Part shown: piece by piece, positions 12,737 to 23,510 of the stretch
How positions within the stretch are numbered: position 1 is the stretch's first letter
Layout: each line of letters opens with the position of its first letter
From: Phlegmacium glaucopus
Lineage: Eukaryota > Basidiomycota > Agaricomycetes > Agaricales > Cortinariaceae
NCBI GenBank assembly: GCA_015039465.1
Contig: MU129986.1
Location: 372,001-436,000 of the forward strand
Reading direction: 5' to 3'
Length of the DNA: 64,000 nt
Position numbers and translations under genes: made by a program
Notes under the pieces: model-generated
Database searches by the model: none
Told to the model about the DNA's origin: nothing
The model's input: only the letters and a program-made list of their open reading frames with translations

Positions 12737-13530
12737 ATGGCTCCCTCAAGTACAGTAAAAACTACAAATCCGAAGAAGGAAAAGGTTTTTCATCCCGCAT
12801 CTCGAAAAGCGGGACAGCTCGCACGAAACGCACTGCGCAAAGGGAAACTTGGAAACCTTTCTACAAAACGGAGCCAAAAACACCACTCCCTGGGTCCGTC
12901 AATCCTCGTTCTTTTCTCCTTAACAAATATATAATTTATATATATATCGCTAGTTGATCTCTATGGATTTTTCTATCATGCAATGCCAGAAGAAGGGGTA
13001 TTGTCGCTGCAAGATCTACATCACATCGTCAGCGACATCTGGTTAACTCGATTTGACGAAGATTTAGAGAAAGAAAGATCGGCAAGGAGAAAGGGAAGAC
13101 CTAAAAGTTCAAAAGAAATCAAGTTGGAGGAGCGAAAGCTTCAAGAAGCCGAGTTGTATCGTACAGGCATGGGTACGTGACTTGCCCTTCAAATTTTGTC
13201 ACTAGTAAATTGATTACCGTTAAAGAAATTATTGACTTAACCCATGGCCCAACAGTGGAGATTTTTCGGCGATGGGATAAAAAAGAACTTGCGTTCATAC
13301 AACTCCTCCGATTCATTCGAATATCTAGCAGCGAACCCGAAGTCGTAGTCCTCTCAAAACCTGGAAAGCATCTTTCTATTTTGGAATCAACGACAGTTTC
13401 CGAAGGCGGCGATGCAATGGACGTTGTGATGGAGAAGCAAGATCCAACTGTCTCTCAACTACCACAATTTGGAGAACCTCCTCTGCGATTTTCAAGTACA
13501 ATGATGACAATGGATAACTCAGTTACATAG
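12737..13530 (+). CDS. TMA16: Translation machinery-associated protein 16
   Basis: Ribosome biogenesis factor found on pre-60S particles in yeast. Three exons, 12737-12893, 12954-13172 and 13226-13530, give 226 residues. Family features: an N-terminal basic segment (KEKVFHPASRKAGQLARNA), the spliced VDLYGFFYHAMPEEG, then LSLQDLHHIVSDIWLTRFDE followed by DLEKERSARRKGRPKS, and finally ELYRTGMEIIDLTHGPTVE with RRWDKKELAFIQLLRFIRIS. The first donor is GTCCGT, an atypical +3 base, but frame and family sequence require it. The C-terminal ~60 residues are less conserved. Divergent partner of MZT1. Confidence 0.92.
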
Positions 13531-13878
13531 CATGAAATGATCATCAGCCATTGAGGTTGAGTTTGAAGAGATTACAGTCCATGGCTTTATGTTCTCCTGG
13601 GTGCAATTTAAGTTGTAATAATTGTGTTATATCCAATATCTCCATCCTCGGTCCTTATCTTACTTCAATTCTTTTCTCCGGATCCTTGTATTAAGAACTT
13701 ACAAAATCAGCCATGCCTTATGTCCACACTTTGATCCGTTATGCCAGTGACCAACAGGCGCGCCCACTGGCAACTAACCCCTCCGCCTCGTGTTCGAATC
13801 ATGCTGTAATGATGGTACGATTTCTTTTCTATTGCCGTCTTTGTTACAGCAAATTTCTTTTTTTGTTCTTACGTGGCC

Positions 13879-14731
13879 ATGAGTGCTCTGAGCGACGACG
13901 ATTATGATGTTATTTCCAACCCAGGTCGGGGATCTCTTGAATCCAGCTTCGACGAATTTACACATGGGTCATTCTCTGCGGTGCGTGAGCTACCTGCATC
14001 TGAAGAGGCGAAAGACAGGTTCGAAACCACAAGATGGACTGCTAGCGATATCCAAGCCTACATTCACAAAGGCCTCAATTTGACAAGTCCTCTGGCTGCT
14101 CCTAAGCTAGTACGTATTTATGTGGACGGTTCCTTTGACATATTCGATGTTGGGTGAGTCGTCAATCTCCCTTAGAGTCCCTTTCCGTCTCAGTTATGGA
14201 CCTCTATATATTCCAGACATGCGCTTCAATTACGACAAGCCAAGCTTGCCTTTTCCTTCGTACACCTCATCGTGGGTGTCTTTTCGGATGAAGTGTTACT
14301 TCAAAATGGATACACATCCAATTGGCCCGAAGTCGAGAGATTGGAGCTCGTAAGGCATTGCCGCTGGGTCAACGAAGTTACTAAAGATGCTCCCTGGGAG
14401 TTGACGCTGCAATTCATCAAAGCCAAAGGCATTGACTACGTTGCGGTTGATGAGGGCTCATCCGTTGATCCAAGTTATGATAAAGCTCGAGTCAGAGGGT
14501 ATGACGAGCTGAAGAGACATGGTATAACTTGTCGTTTAAATGTTTCTAGTGCTAAAGTAATTCACCTCTTCCATGGTTACACTAGGAATTGTTATCAAAA
14601 CAAGAAGAACACACACTCTCAACTCTCAACGAAGGCTCGCTGGTCTTGCCCCTTCACGGCGAGAATCCCCCACAATGCCTGACACTCCGACTCCTGAGAC
14701 CGTGACGCCCGGGTGCGTTATGAAGGGATAG
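13879..14731 (+). CDS. Phosphocholine cytidylyltransferase-like protein, degenerate catalytic motifs
   Basis: Resembles CTP:phosphocholine cytidylyltransferase, the rate-limiting enzyme of the CDP-choline pathway. Exons 13879-14153, 14217-14521 and 14586-14731 give 241 residues. The nucleotidyltransferase core is clear: RIYVDGSFDIFDVGHALQLR at about 79-98, then LIVGVFSDE, RLELVRHCRWVNEV and DYVAVDE. But the HxGH catalytic motif reads DVGH (first His replaced by Asp, right at a splice junction), and the RTEGIST region after KTRRT reads RTHTLNS. The membrane-binding helix of true enzymes is absent; the protein ends about 45 residues later. It is probably a divergent paralogue with altered or no activity. 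The last exon could be spliced differently, so the C-terminus is less certain than the core. Confidence 0.82.
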
Positions 14732-15089
14732 GATAATACTACTACTATATCAGCGGATCAAACGCTGCGTCATACTAGTAGGGCCACATAGGAGTTTTTT
14801 TGACACTCCTGATCTTTTTGTTTTGTTTTCTTAGAGAGAATAGGCATACTTTCTTGAAATCTCATATCATCCTCGGAGCCGCAATACCAAATCAAATAAG
14901 GTGATCGGAAAAATGTGATCGGCGTCATTTCAGTCCTCCTATCGGACTCTAACGTGTCTGACTCGCTCTCATATAACTTGAACACGGAGCAAGGAAATGG
15001 GTACATTTTAACCACAGACTGCTACCCACCACACTAAAAACTTCAGAAGCGACATTACTCTCCCAAAATGTCCTTTACAGAAGAATGAA
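14732..15089. other. Intergenic
   Basis: About 360 bases between the cytidylyltransferase-like gene and the F-box gene, both on the plus strand. Contains the presumed F-box promoter; no TATA box, repeat or extra gene recognised. Confidence 0.4.
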
Positions 15090-16001
15090 ATGTCCATCCC
15101 AATCGAGTTACTTGAAGAAATTCTCCGTTGTGGCTGGCTTTCCCCGATGTTTATGCAGGAGCGCATTGCGTTTATAACCTCCGTCGCTCTCGTGTCGAAA
15201 CTGTGGCTGGAGACACTTATACGAATAATATCCAGAGATGTTTACATCCCTTCGACTCCTTACCGACAATTTAATGTCGGACGGTCTCCTTTCCTCCACA
15301 AGTTTTTACCAAAACTTCCCCCCACCCAACTCTGTCATACAATCACCCAACAAATCCCACTATCAAGAAAAACAACTAAACACGGTCGATTATCATCCCT
15401 ATCCAAAAGAAAATCGATTCGGGAATTACTTTCTACGTTTTATGGTCTGCCAATCATGCCAAATTTGCGGACATTGACGGTCGAGCATTACAACCTGGCT
15501 GCCGGAGAGAATCATTCCTTTCCCTTTCGTGCGCCAATTGTCCAACTCCACTTGGAATACACATTCACTTCGGATTGCCCCTGTTGGCTCATCGACGCTC
15601 TCCTCGCTAGCCGACATTCAAAATCGAAACACCTGCCGTGGACATTACCGCATCTCGAGCACATTTCGACTCCAGTGAACGAGGACCCCGTCACATCCAT
15701 TGTCAAAGTCCTGGATAGTTGTCCGCACCTGCGGTTAGCTGAGGAGAGATTCACAATTCGTGTACGTGTTCTCTCCTCGTCTCGACATGTGTTGGAAAAC
15801 TGTACTATTGTCCATGGCGTAAGTGTAATGCCGTCCTTTGACGGCTGCGACATGAATTATCATGAATTCGGGCCAAGGACAATTCGAGCAAGTGCACTTG
15901 CCCTCGTCCTTATGACAGGTGGCGACAGAGCCTGCGGACCATTAGTTGATCTTGCAAACACGTTTAGGAATGTACATGTTTTTGTCCACAAAAACGAATA
16001 G
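15090..16001 (+). CDS. F-box-like protein
   Basis: Single-exon gene of 303 residues. The N-terminus (MSIPIELLEEILRCGWLSP, then FITSVALVSKLWLETLI) fits the degenerate F-box of the large Agaricomycete family, which would bind Skp1 and present substrates to an SCF ubiquitin ligase. The rest has scattered leucines and a PNLRTLTVE-type segment, as in LRR-like F-box proteins, but no clear repeat. The substrate is unknown. It converges on the Zap1-like gene, with about 130 bases between stop codons. Confidence 0.7.
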   Translation: MSIPIELLEEILRCGWLSPMFMQERIAFITSVALVSKLWLETLIRIISRDVYIPSTPYRQFNVGRSPFLHKFLPKLPPTQLCHTITQQIPLSRKTTKHGRLSSLSKRKSIRELLSTFYGLPIMPNLRTLTVEHYNLAAGENHSFPFRAPIVQLHLEYTFTSDCPCWLIDALLASRHSKSKHLPWTLPHLEHISTPVNEDPVTSIVKVLDSCPHLRLAEERFTIRVRVLSSSRHVLENCTIVHGVSVMPSFDGCDMNYHEFGPRTIRASALALVLMTGGDRACGPLVDLANTFRNVHVFVHKNE

Positions 16002-16130
16002 TACTCAATTGTCTATCTTAAAGAATGGCTATTGGTGCCCTATAGCAATGTGATGGATTTGAAGCGCCAGTCATACTATGTCCTTAGGTTAATCGCTTAA
16101 ATTTTATACATATCCATATCCATATTACAA

Positions 16131-17994
16131 TTATAAAGTTGCTGGCTCTCGCTGCGCTGATACTTTTCCTGGCAATTTACCTGTTCCGCCTAATTGCTTT
16201 AAGTGTATACCTCTATGCCGAGTTAGTTGGTCCGGTCGTGCAAAACTCTTGCTACACCCAGGCTCCTCACAAGTATATGGTCGTGCGCCAGTATGCGTGC
16301 GCAGCTAAAACAACGCACTACCATCAGGAGGCTATTCGCAGTCTGGTAGGGGAAAAACGTACATGTTTAGAAAGATTCGACGATTCTGCGAAACCCCTTT
16401 ATTTTCTTGTCAGTGGTGAGTTAGGGCGTAAATCAAGAGTTGCATACCTATTACAGAAGCTACACCTAAACGGTTTGTCCCCATTGTGCGTTCTTTTGTG
16501 TATCGTCAGTGCACCGGTGATAGCAAATGACTTATTACATCCAGGATAGTCGCACACATAAGGTTCTAAGAAGCAAATACAGCGTTAAACGAAACGTAGG
16601 TCAGCAGAAGTATATGCTAGACTTACTTTCTTGTGTATGCCGACGGATGTGTTGCTGTAGCGTTGCAGCCTCCGAGAATCTTTGATCACAGATTGAACAT
16701 TGGAATGGTCGATGTCCTGTATGAGACTTGCATAAAAAGAACAGTTAATGACAAAGAAACCACAGAGCATAAGCAATTACCTGAACATGTCGGCATATTT
16801 TCTGCTTGCTTTGAAAACCTTGATCTCCATTTCTTGGACAACCTTCCCAAAAACATTCATAATGTGCCTTTCCACTACCAACATGGTCCGATGCGATATG
16901 ACTCGTCAATTCATCACAAGTAGAGAAATAAAATGAACAGTCTTTCCAACAACATCGGTGGGTGGGTGCATTACAGTCTTGGGAAGATTCAGAGTTTCCC
17001 AGAACCTTAGGGGTATTTTTAGAGGATGAGCTGCCGTCGTGTGAGATGACAGACTCGAATGTGTCCTGCTTCGCGGGTTCTGTAGGGGTTGAAAAATGGC
17101 TGCTGTTATCGACTGGCGACCAAGCCCCTAGATGGTCACTCATCAGGTGTTTGTATAGGGATTGTGGTGACGCGAAAATGGACTGCGGTTGATAAGAATT
17201 ATCACAATTATTCCAAGGACAAGGGGTGTCTAACGACCATTGAGAGTTATCCTGGGTTGTTATGTTGTAGTTTGGTGAACTGTTGGTTGCTGGTTGCGAT
17301 GGCGAGGATTCAAGGTGGACGAGAACGACGTGATCTCGTAGTTCGGAAAGACTTGAGAAGGAGGAATTACAGTTACCCCACATACAACTATGCATGTACT
17401 GGGTTTTAGGGAAATTTTGAGGAGAATAGGACTCCACTTGAAATGTGGGTTGAGATAGATCAATTGCAGCGGGGAGAACTTTGAATAGAGGGGGTTGAAT
17501 ATCATTCACGGGTGGCGGTGAACTTAATACGTCTGAGGATGTATCGGCAGGTCTTTCTGGGTTGACTGGCGGCTTGGGAGGGTCTGATTGACCGCAAGCG
17601 CACCAAAAATCATCTAGAGCTGGGGTCCAGACAAAAGGCGGAGTATCCAGCGGGACTTGTCGAGATCCTCCTATTTTCTGCTGGTATTCATCACAACATT
17701 GTAACTGCAAGCAAGAGTAAGATTAAGGCGGTGTTCTTGAAAGGTAGCCATACTCACGAATGCGTCAAACCCATAGCAGTCGTTACAGTTATAAATTTCA
17801 TCACAGATAGGATCGCATTGTGCATGTTGTCCACCACCACCGCAGGATGCTTCGCCGTGGTCAGGATCGCTACAGGCGATAACGACGCATTGATCGGTGC
17901 ATTGGGCGGTGAGCTCGCTAGTGGCACATCCGGAAAGAGTGTTGCAGTCGACACAGGCTGCTGTGTATGCCGAAGTACTAGAGTCTGAGGTCAT
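16131..17994 (-). CDS. ZAP1: Zap1-type C2H2 zinc-finger transcription factor
   Basis: Zap1 proteins activate zinc-uptake genes when zinc is scarce and sense zinc through their Cys/His-rich activation regions and fingers. Six exons: 17758-17994, 16781-17704, 16627-16726, 16448-16565, 16363-16396 and 16131-16304, 528 residues. The first ~95 residues are very Cys-rich (about 18 Cys). Two spaced C2H2 units start at about 183 ([12 protein letters not shown]) and 235 (TPCPWNNC). A C-terminal block of six follows from about 325: [48 protein letters not shown] and [20 protein letters not shown], with TGEKP-like linkers. The last four fingers are split by short introns, so they are invisible as one open frame. 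The stop assumes the last exon runs through to 16131; the final ~20 residues are uncertain. Confidence 0.88.
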
Positions 17995-18111
17995 CGGACA
18001 GAAGAAGTCGGAGTCGGAAAGCTGGTCTTAGTGTCGAAATGATGACTGCAGAGGTTCTCAGGACTGAACAGGTCCTCAATTTAGAATAGAATTATGTAAT
18101 TGTACAAAAAA

Positions 18112-19642
18112 TTAATCTTCAAAGTCCAATCCACCAAATCGCACAACCTGAAACTCTACATCATTGACCTCCTCGTCTGGGCAGAGGAAGTCCAAACATC
18201 CCCGTTGGCAACCCCTCCATCGAACAGGTACTGCACCTCCAACATCCAGTCCAGCAATCTTGCGTTCCCAGGTGAACCTCTGCTCCGCATGCATCACAAA
18301 TACGCTTTTCCCCTGTCCGTGCTCAGGATTAGGACATGTCCCGATGCCAGTTATCTGCATTGATTCGTCGTCACTACTTGAGATCGCGAGCGATTCATCG
18401 GGTAGTACCGATCCAGGAACACATACGGAAAGCGTCTGTTGAAGGAGAGGAGATAGAGGACACCAGGACGCGCCTATTGGAAGAGGGAGATCAAACCTTT
18501 GCTCCAACAGTGTTTCCGGCATGTTAGTAGCGGATGAAAATGGGACGGATGTTTGGGATGTTGGACGAGCGAGCAGGACGCGCAAAGCTAATTCTGTGAG
18601 GGGAGGAACTTTAGGAGCGAAATACTCGATTTTGGATATAGGCCTTGGTGATGGCGGTGGTGATATGAACGGGTTAGGAAACAGAAGAAGCGATTGGAGC
18701 TTCATTCCAAGGAGTTCAGAGGGAACAAATGTCAGTCTGTTATTACAGATGTTGAGGCTCTGAAGGTTCTTCAGCCGTGCTACCTCTGGTGGAAGGTAGC
18801 TAATGTAATTATGCCCTAGAAAAACATCTACATGTTAGCAAACTTCGACTGTATGAATACCTAGACGTACGTAGGCTGAGGAACGTCAGATTCTCCAAAC
18901 GAGATAAAATAAGTGGGAATTTTGACAATTTGTTCCTCGCGAGGAACAGCTGAATGGTGTCTTTCGAATTTCCACTCAATAAAGAGTTAGTAGAGATACT
19001 CTTCTCTCGAGGGTTCGGACCTCGAAAATGGGAGAATGTAGAAGTTGGTGCTGTCTGCACACGAGTGAAGGGTCTCCGGCCAGCAATCGCGTCCGATTTG
19101 GCTGACAATACCGAGGAGTTGCCAATCGACGAGTTCTCGATGCCTCGCAAAACAACCATCTTATTAAGATCATAGATGAATTGGGCAGGAATCCTGGTCA
19201 GCTGGCGGTCACTGTCGAATTAAACTTCAAGAGTGAGTGGCGTGTGACGTGAAGAGAAAGGATTTGTGAGGCACCTCAGGTCAATCGTTCTGCACCCACT
19301 TTCAAAGACTGTATTGCTAGCCTCCTCCCATATCTTGTATTCGAGGTCGTCCTGTGGCCTTTGTTTGATTGCGAAAGGTTGAATTGCCGGCAGTGGTGTC
19401 TGGCTACAGGTGTACCGAGTCCTTTTGGGCTGAGGGGTGGAAAATGTCAATTTGGAGCGATTTGCATTATACGAAGCAGCCAAAGGGTCGATGATCCGGG
19501 ATGGGGAGAGCGACGACTCAGATACGCTTAGATCGAGATAAGTGGTTGCTGGGGAGGAGGGTGGGGACGAATCCCAAGTGGCGGAAGGCGAAGACGGTGG
19601 TGAAGAGGGAGGGGTACAGAATCGATTGGGCGCACGCGACAT
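18112..19642 (-). CDS. Leucine-rich repeat protein of unknown function
   Basis: Three exons, 19275-19642, 18871-19211 and 18112-18815, give 470 residues. The first ~90 residues are Ser/Pro-rich (PPSSPPSSPSATWDSSPPSS). Then come LRR units: LSDRQLTRIPAQFIYDLNKM, later TIQLFLARNKLSKFPLILSR, LENLTFLSLRHNYISYLPPE, and VARLKNLQSLNICNNRLTFV. The C-terminal half contains a Cys/His-poor SSDDES acidic patch and ends CPDEEVNDVEFQVVRFGGL. No catalytic domain is visible, so it is probably a scaffold. An in-frame ATG at 19708 could add 22 residues; 19642 is preferred because the added stretch looks non-homologous. No orthologue name could be assigned. Confidence 0.75.
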
Positions 19643-19791
19643 GATGCATGAAGGAAGCAGGGGGGGTACATTTGAGATTTCAATTACATAGTACATATAT
19701 GAATCCAAGACGTAAACGACGCCAATACGCGATCACGTGTAATTATTTACGAACACGCTACAAGGCCAAATTTACTTTATCAAGATTTGGG

Positions 19792-20787
19792 TCACTTGCT
19801 GGGAGGGGGACGCGAAGTATCATCCACTTGCTTTGGCGGTGGGATGGATGTCAACCCTTTCAACTTTTTGTAATCAATTGGCTCGCCTCTCTTCCTTAGG
19901 GTCTTTATCCCGTCAACTAAACCAGTCACCAAACTCTCCCTTTTCTCTCTTCGTTCTGCAACTAACCGCAGTATATGTGGCCTCTTCGTCGCGAAAGGTG
20001 CATTCAACTTCCAGCTCGCTTTGCCCTGCCCCTTCGTCATACGCAACAATTCCTCCTTTTGTAGATTACGAGTGTGTTGGATAGAAAAATGCTTTTCGAT
20101 CCATTCAGTTCGCTCCTGACGCTCCTTTTCAGGCATGTCTTCCAATCTATGGGGGTAGTAGAAAGGGTCGACAAGACCCACCACGGCCCGTTTGTAAGTT
20201 TTGTACGGCCTACGTTCATAACCTCCTCTTGTGCGATACAAGGAAGAAATATAGTTGTCGGTACGGATGTAAGTCGTTTTGACACCGTAAACGGCAAGCA
20301 GCAACGACCGTATGTCAGTTTTGGTGACAGACTGTGGTATCCGGAAAGTTGCCTCGTAGGGATTGTAAGGTTGGCCAGGGGTAGTATGGTTCCGGACGAG
20401 CCTAAATACTATGTTCGGAAGATAAACTTTCCGACCCACAACCTCAGTTTCAGGGACACCTTCGTGCACTGTTTTGCGGAAACCACGAATACGGGATCTG
20501 CGATCATTTACGCCCTGAACCCATTGCTCTGGGGATTGTATGCTTGAAGGGTCATTTCCGAGAGCTCCTATGGCACGAAGTCGAGTGTATCGGGCTTGTT
20601 CAGTAGGTGTTAATCCTTCGGGAGTAGAATCTGTGCCGCTCTTTGGGACAGCACCAAACTGTTTCCGTCGACGAAGTTTGACAGCACGAGGGGTAGAAGC
20701 TGTCCGCGCAACTTTGGCTAGGTGAGGTAGAGCTGCTTTTGTTGCATATTTACGGTGAAGTTGTGGACAGCGATGAAGGAAGTTCAT
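19792..20787 (-). CDS. MRP20: Mitochondrial large ribosomal subunit protein uL23m
   Basis: Single exon, 331 residues. N-terminal mitochondrial targeting character (MNFLHRCPQLHRKYATKAAL: Arg-rich, no acidic residues). The uL23 fold region includes VYLPNIVFRLVRNHTTPGQP, EATFRIPQSVTKTDIRSLL and AVYGVKTTYIRTDNYISS, with a long fungal C-terminal extension containing an acidic/basic helix (ERTEWIEKHFSI). It would sit near the polypeptide exit tunnel of the mitoribosome. Start at 20787 rather than an in-frame ATG 33 bases upstream because MNFLHR begins the presequence. Divergent from DCR2. Confidence 0.88.
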   Translation of the reverse strand: MNFLHRCPQLHRKYATKAALPHLAKVARTASTPRAVKLRRRKQFGAVPKSGTDSTPEGLTPTEQARYTRLRAIGALGNDPSSIQSPEQWVQGVNDRRSRIRGFRKTVHEGVPETEVVGRKVYLPNIVFRLVRNHTTPGQPYNPYEATFRIPQSVTKTDIRSLLLAVYGVKTTYIRTDNYISSLYRTRGGYERRPYKTYKRAVVGLVDPFYYPHRLEDMPEKERQERTEWIEKHFSIQHTRNLQKEELLRMTKGQGKASWKLNAPFATKRPHILRLVAERREKRESLVTGLVDGIKTLRKRGEPIDYKKLKGLTSIPPPKQVDDTSRPPPSK

Positions 20788-20909
20788 CGTCGAGAGCAGG
20801 TTTATGTAATTAATTTTCATCTCGTTTTGGGAGTGACCGACCTGTCACACCATCCATCCATGCAGTCTTGTGTCTGCCCCACACCTTTCCTTTCTCTACC
20901 CTTTCAAAG
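20788..20909. promoter_or_regulatory. Shared divergent promoter region uL23m/DCR2
   Basis: 122 bp between start codons. The plus-strand side just before the DCR2 start is strongly CT-rich (about 20877-20905), a typical fungal leader feature. Both promoters must lie in or next to this stretch. Confidence 0.5.
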
Positions 20910-23339
20910 ATGGTATCATTTTCTTGCTACAAGTTTTTCCGCGGTATACGATCAATGTGTGCTCCCATATTGACCGTCGTCGGATTCTCCCTCATACTCA
21001 CATATATACTCGTCCTTTACCAACCGACTCGAGGTCCTGGTGTCAAACAAAGAATGGGCTGGCAGTCATGGGAGGTGGTCAATGCTCCTAAAGTGATGAC
21101 ATCCGGTAATTCAAGCCATGCTTCCGAAAGCCCTCCCAAACCGTCCGATGGCAAACCAGACAAGGGAGTGGATTGGTGGAACGTCACCACACCTGATGAG
21201 AAAATTGATTTGTCGAGTCTGCCTCTGGACGTTTGGTCTCCTCTGTTGCCTCATGATACTGGACGTATGTAGCATCTGTTTAGTTTCTATGGACTCATTG
21301 AGCCTTTCCCATAGTCTCCGAAATTACTATTACTAAGTGTTTGATGGATCCTGAGATGGGAGAACGCTTCTGTGCACCCGATTCTACAAGTGAAGAGGAC
21401 GCAATTAGAGGACGGTGGGTTCGTATTGCTCGCAATTTGAACCAGGAGGGCAGTGTATTTTCTGGCTGGCTGGTATGTGTCTTTCTGTTATTTGTGGTAG
21501 ATATCTGATTGAAAGATTTTTAGAGTATATACTATCGTCGGACCAGACGACAAGATATCAATCTCATCACAGACATTCGTTTGTTGTCAGAGAGTGAGAC
21601 GCCAGATCCCTCCAAGGGGTGGTACAAGGTCAACCTATCAGTCCGAAAAGGCGTGAGAGGTGTTCCTCCGCTCTTCCTATGGTATAAGGTCGGTAAGACC
21701 GCGGGCGAGATGTCTGCGAAGGAAAAAGCGAACATTATCACCGAACTTGATATTCTTTACGGTCAAGACGTGCCTTGGTATGGATTTGACAAAATAGAAC
21801 CACCGACGTTGCCAGCAAACGCCATATTTGATGCAACTTGGCTAACGTACAGGAGAGGTGTTAAAGGCACGTCTTCAAGGCTTTTCTGTATTCATTACTA
21901 ATTTCATTGGATAGTTGTTCCGAAGGCACCACCTCTGCACTTTTCACATTCTGGAAAATTCAAGATCCTTCAAGTGGCTGATCTTCACTATTCCGTATCG
22001 CAAGGAATTTGTCGAGATACTCTTATCGATCCATGTGAACATTCGGACAACCTCACAACTAGCTTGATTTCTCGCGTTTTGGACCGTGAGGAACCGGACT
22101 TGATTGTTTTCAGCGGAGACCAGCTCAATGGACAACATACATCGTGGGATGCCAAATCTATTTTGGCCAAGTTCGCTCGGGCCGTCACCGATAAGGGTAT
22201 ACCCTGGGCAGCAGTGTTTGGAAATCATGACGAAGAGGATGGTGTTTCGAAAGAGGAGCAAGTGGCTTTGATGAAAGCACTTCCCTACAGTTTGGTAGAA
22301 CGAGGACCGAAAGATGTTCACGGCGTTGGAAACTATGTTCTAAAGGTACACAGCGCAGATGCGTAAGTAATTACAGTTGCGCAGAGTTACTTGAATATCA
22401 ATTTAATTGACATTTTAGGTCGAAGACTCAACTCTTGACTTTATACTTTCTGGACTCTGGAGCTTATACGGGCAAGCTGGACTGGTTCGGTTTTTTTACT
22501 CCCACTGAATATGATTGGATCCGTCAGAGTCAAATAGACTGGTTTATGCAAGAATCTGGTAAGATCTTTTGCTTCTTGAAATTTGTTTGTCTCTCGATTT
22601 ACAGACAAGAACGCAGCTTCAATAAATCCAATTCGGAGACCCTTCTCACCCGATACCGGAAAAGATTTCGGTTCCAGTTGGAGACGCCAGGATCAAGTTA
22701 CGCCCAACGTTCTGAAGCTGGCTAAACCAAATGCACTCATGTTTTTCCACATACCATTGTTTGTCAACTCTTTTTTCTAATCATTCTGTGTTCTAACTCA
22801 CGTTTGTTTTTTTAGGCCCGAAACTTATTCAAAAGCTGATATGAATCCCTCAACGGGTAAACCCCTCGATGATGGGACCACTGGACTAGAGCCTCCTGGG
22901 AATGCGAAAAAGAGTGATGGGTTCTTTGAGAAAGGCATCTTGAAGGCCATGGAGAGCCCAAACGTGGCTAATAATGCTCGTGAAGTTAAAGTGATAGGCA
23001 ATGGACATTGCCATGGTATGACTTTTGTCTGTCTCTTCCCTACACCGATTACATTGTTTATTTTGCAGTAACTGAGAACTGTCGACGTGTTAATGGGGTC
23101 TGGCTTTGCTTTGGCGGAGGAGGGTAAGTACTCGGGTTTTTTTCCGGATGTTTATCAAAGCCTAATTGGGTGTTGTTAGTTCGTACTCTGGTTATGGTAA
23201 AGTTGGTTTTGACCGAAGATTCCGTATTTACGATATCTCGGACTTTGGTGAGACCATTAGAACTTACAAACGAACAGAGAAGGACGAAATTTTAGATGAG
23301 ATGATTCTTACGGGGAAAGGATCGCCTCCTTTGTCATGA
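20910..23339 (+). CDS. DCR2: Dcr2-like membrane-anchored metallophosphatase
   Basis: Calcineurin-type metallophosphoesterase; in yeast Dcr2 promotes G1-S progression and counteracts Ire1 in the unfolded protein response. Nine exons: 20910-21264, 21315-21472, 21524-21857, 21915-22362, 22419-22558, 22605-22758, 22816-23015, 23069-23123 and 23180-23339, 667 residues. A single membrane segment near residues 17-36 (ILTVVGFSLILTYILVLY) suggests a type II protein. Metal-binding motifs in order: KILQVADLHYS, VFSGDQLNG, FGNHDEEDG and GNGHCHVTEN. The N-terminal half carries the Dcr2-specific region with RRQDINLITDIRLL and PPLFLWYK. An in-frame ATG at 20868 exists; 20910 is preferred because it starts close to the membrane anchor. 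Confidence 0.92.
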
Positions 23340-23510
23340 TGAAGCTATGCATATGTACATGTAGGATTATGGGGCCTTGTAGTATTTATATATATATTTT
23401 GAGATTTCATACACAGGTCGATGCCGAAAAGGTAATATATTCTCACGTAATGATTAATAGCAACGTTAAGGCCCTGTGCCTCGACCAGTGTCCCTCGTAC
23501 AGTTCGTGCA

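Noticed and set aside
16139..16549. 136-codon hydrophobic frame on the plus strand with membrane-like start
   Set aside because: It starts at TTG, not ATG, and lies antisense to the spliced C-terminal zinc fingers of the Zap1-like gene, whose Cys/His spacing is unmistakable.
21857..21914. Possible GC-AG intron in DCR2 (AAAG/GCACGT)
   Set aside because: A GT donor seven to ten bases earlier (AGAG/GTGTTA) keeps the frame and gives RRVVPKAPP, so the ordinary intron is preferred.
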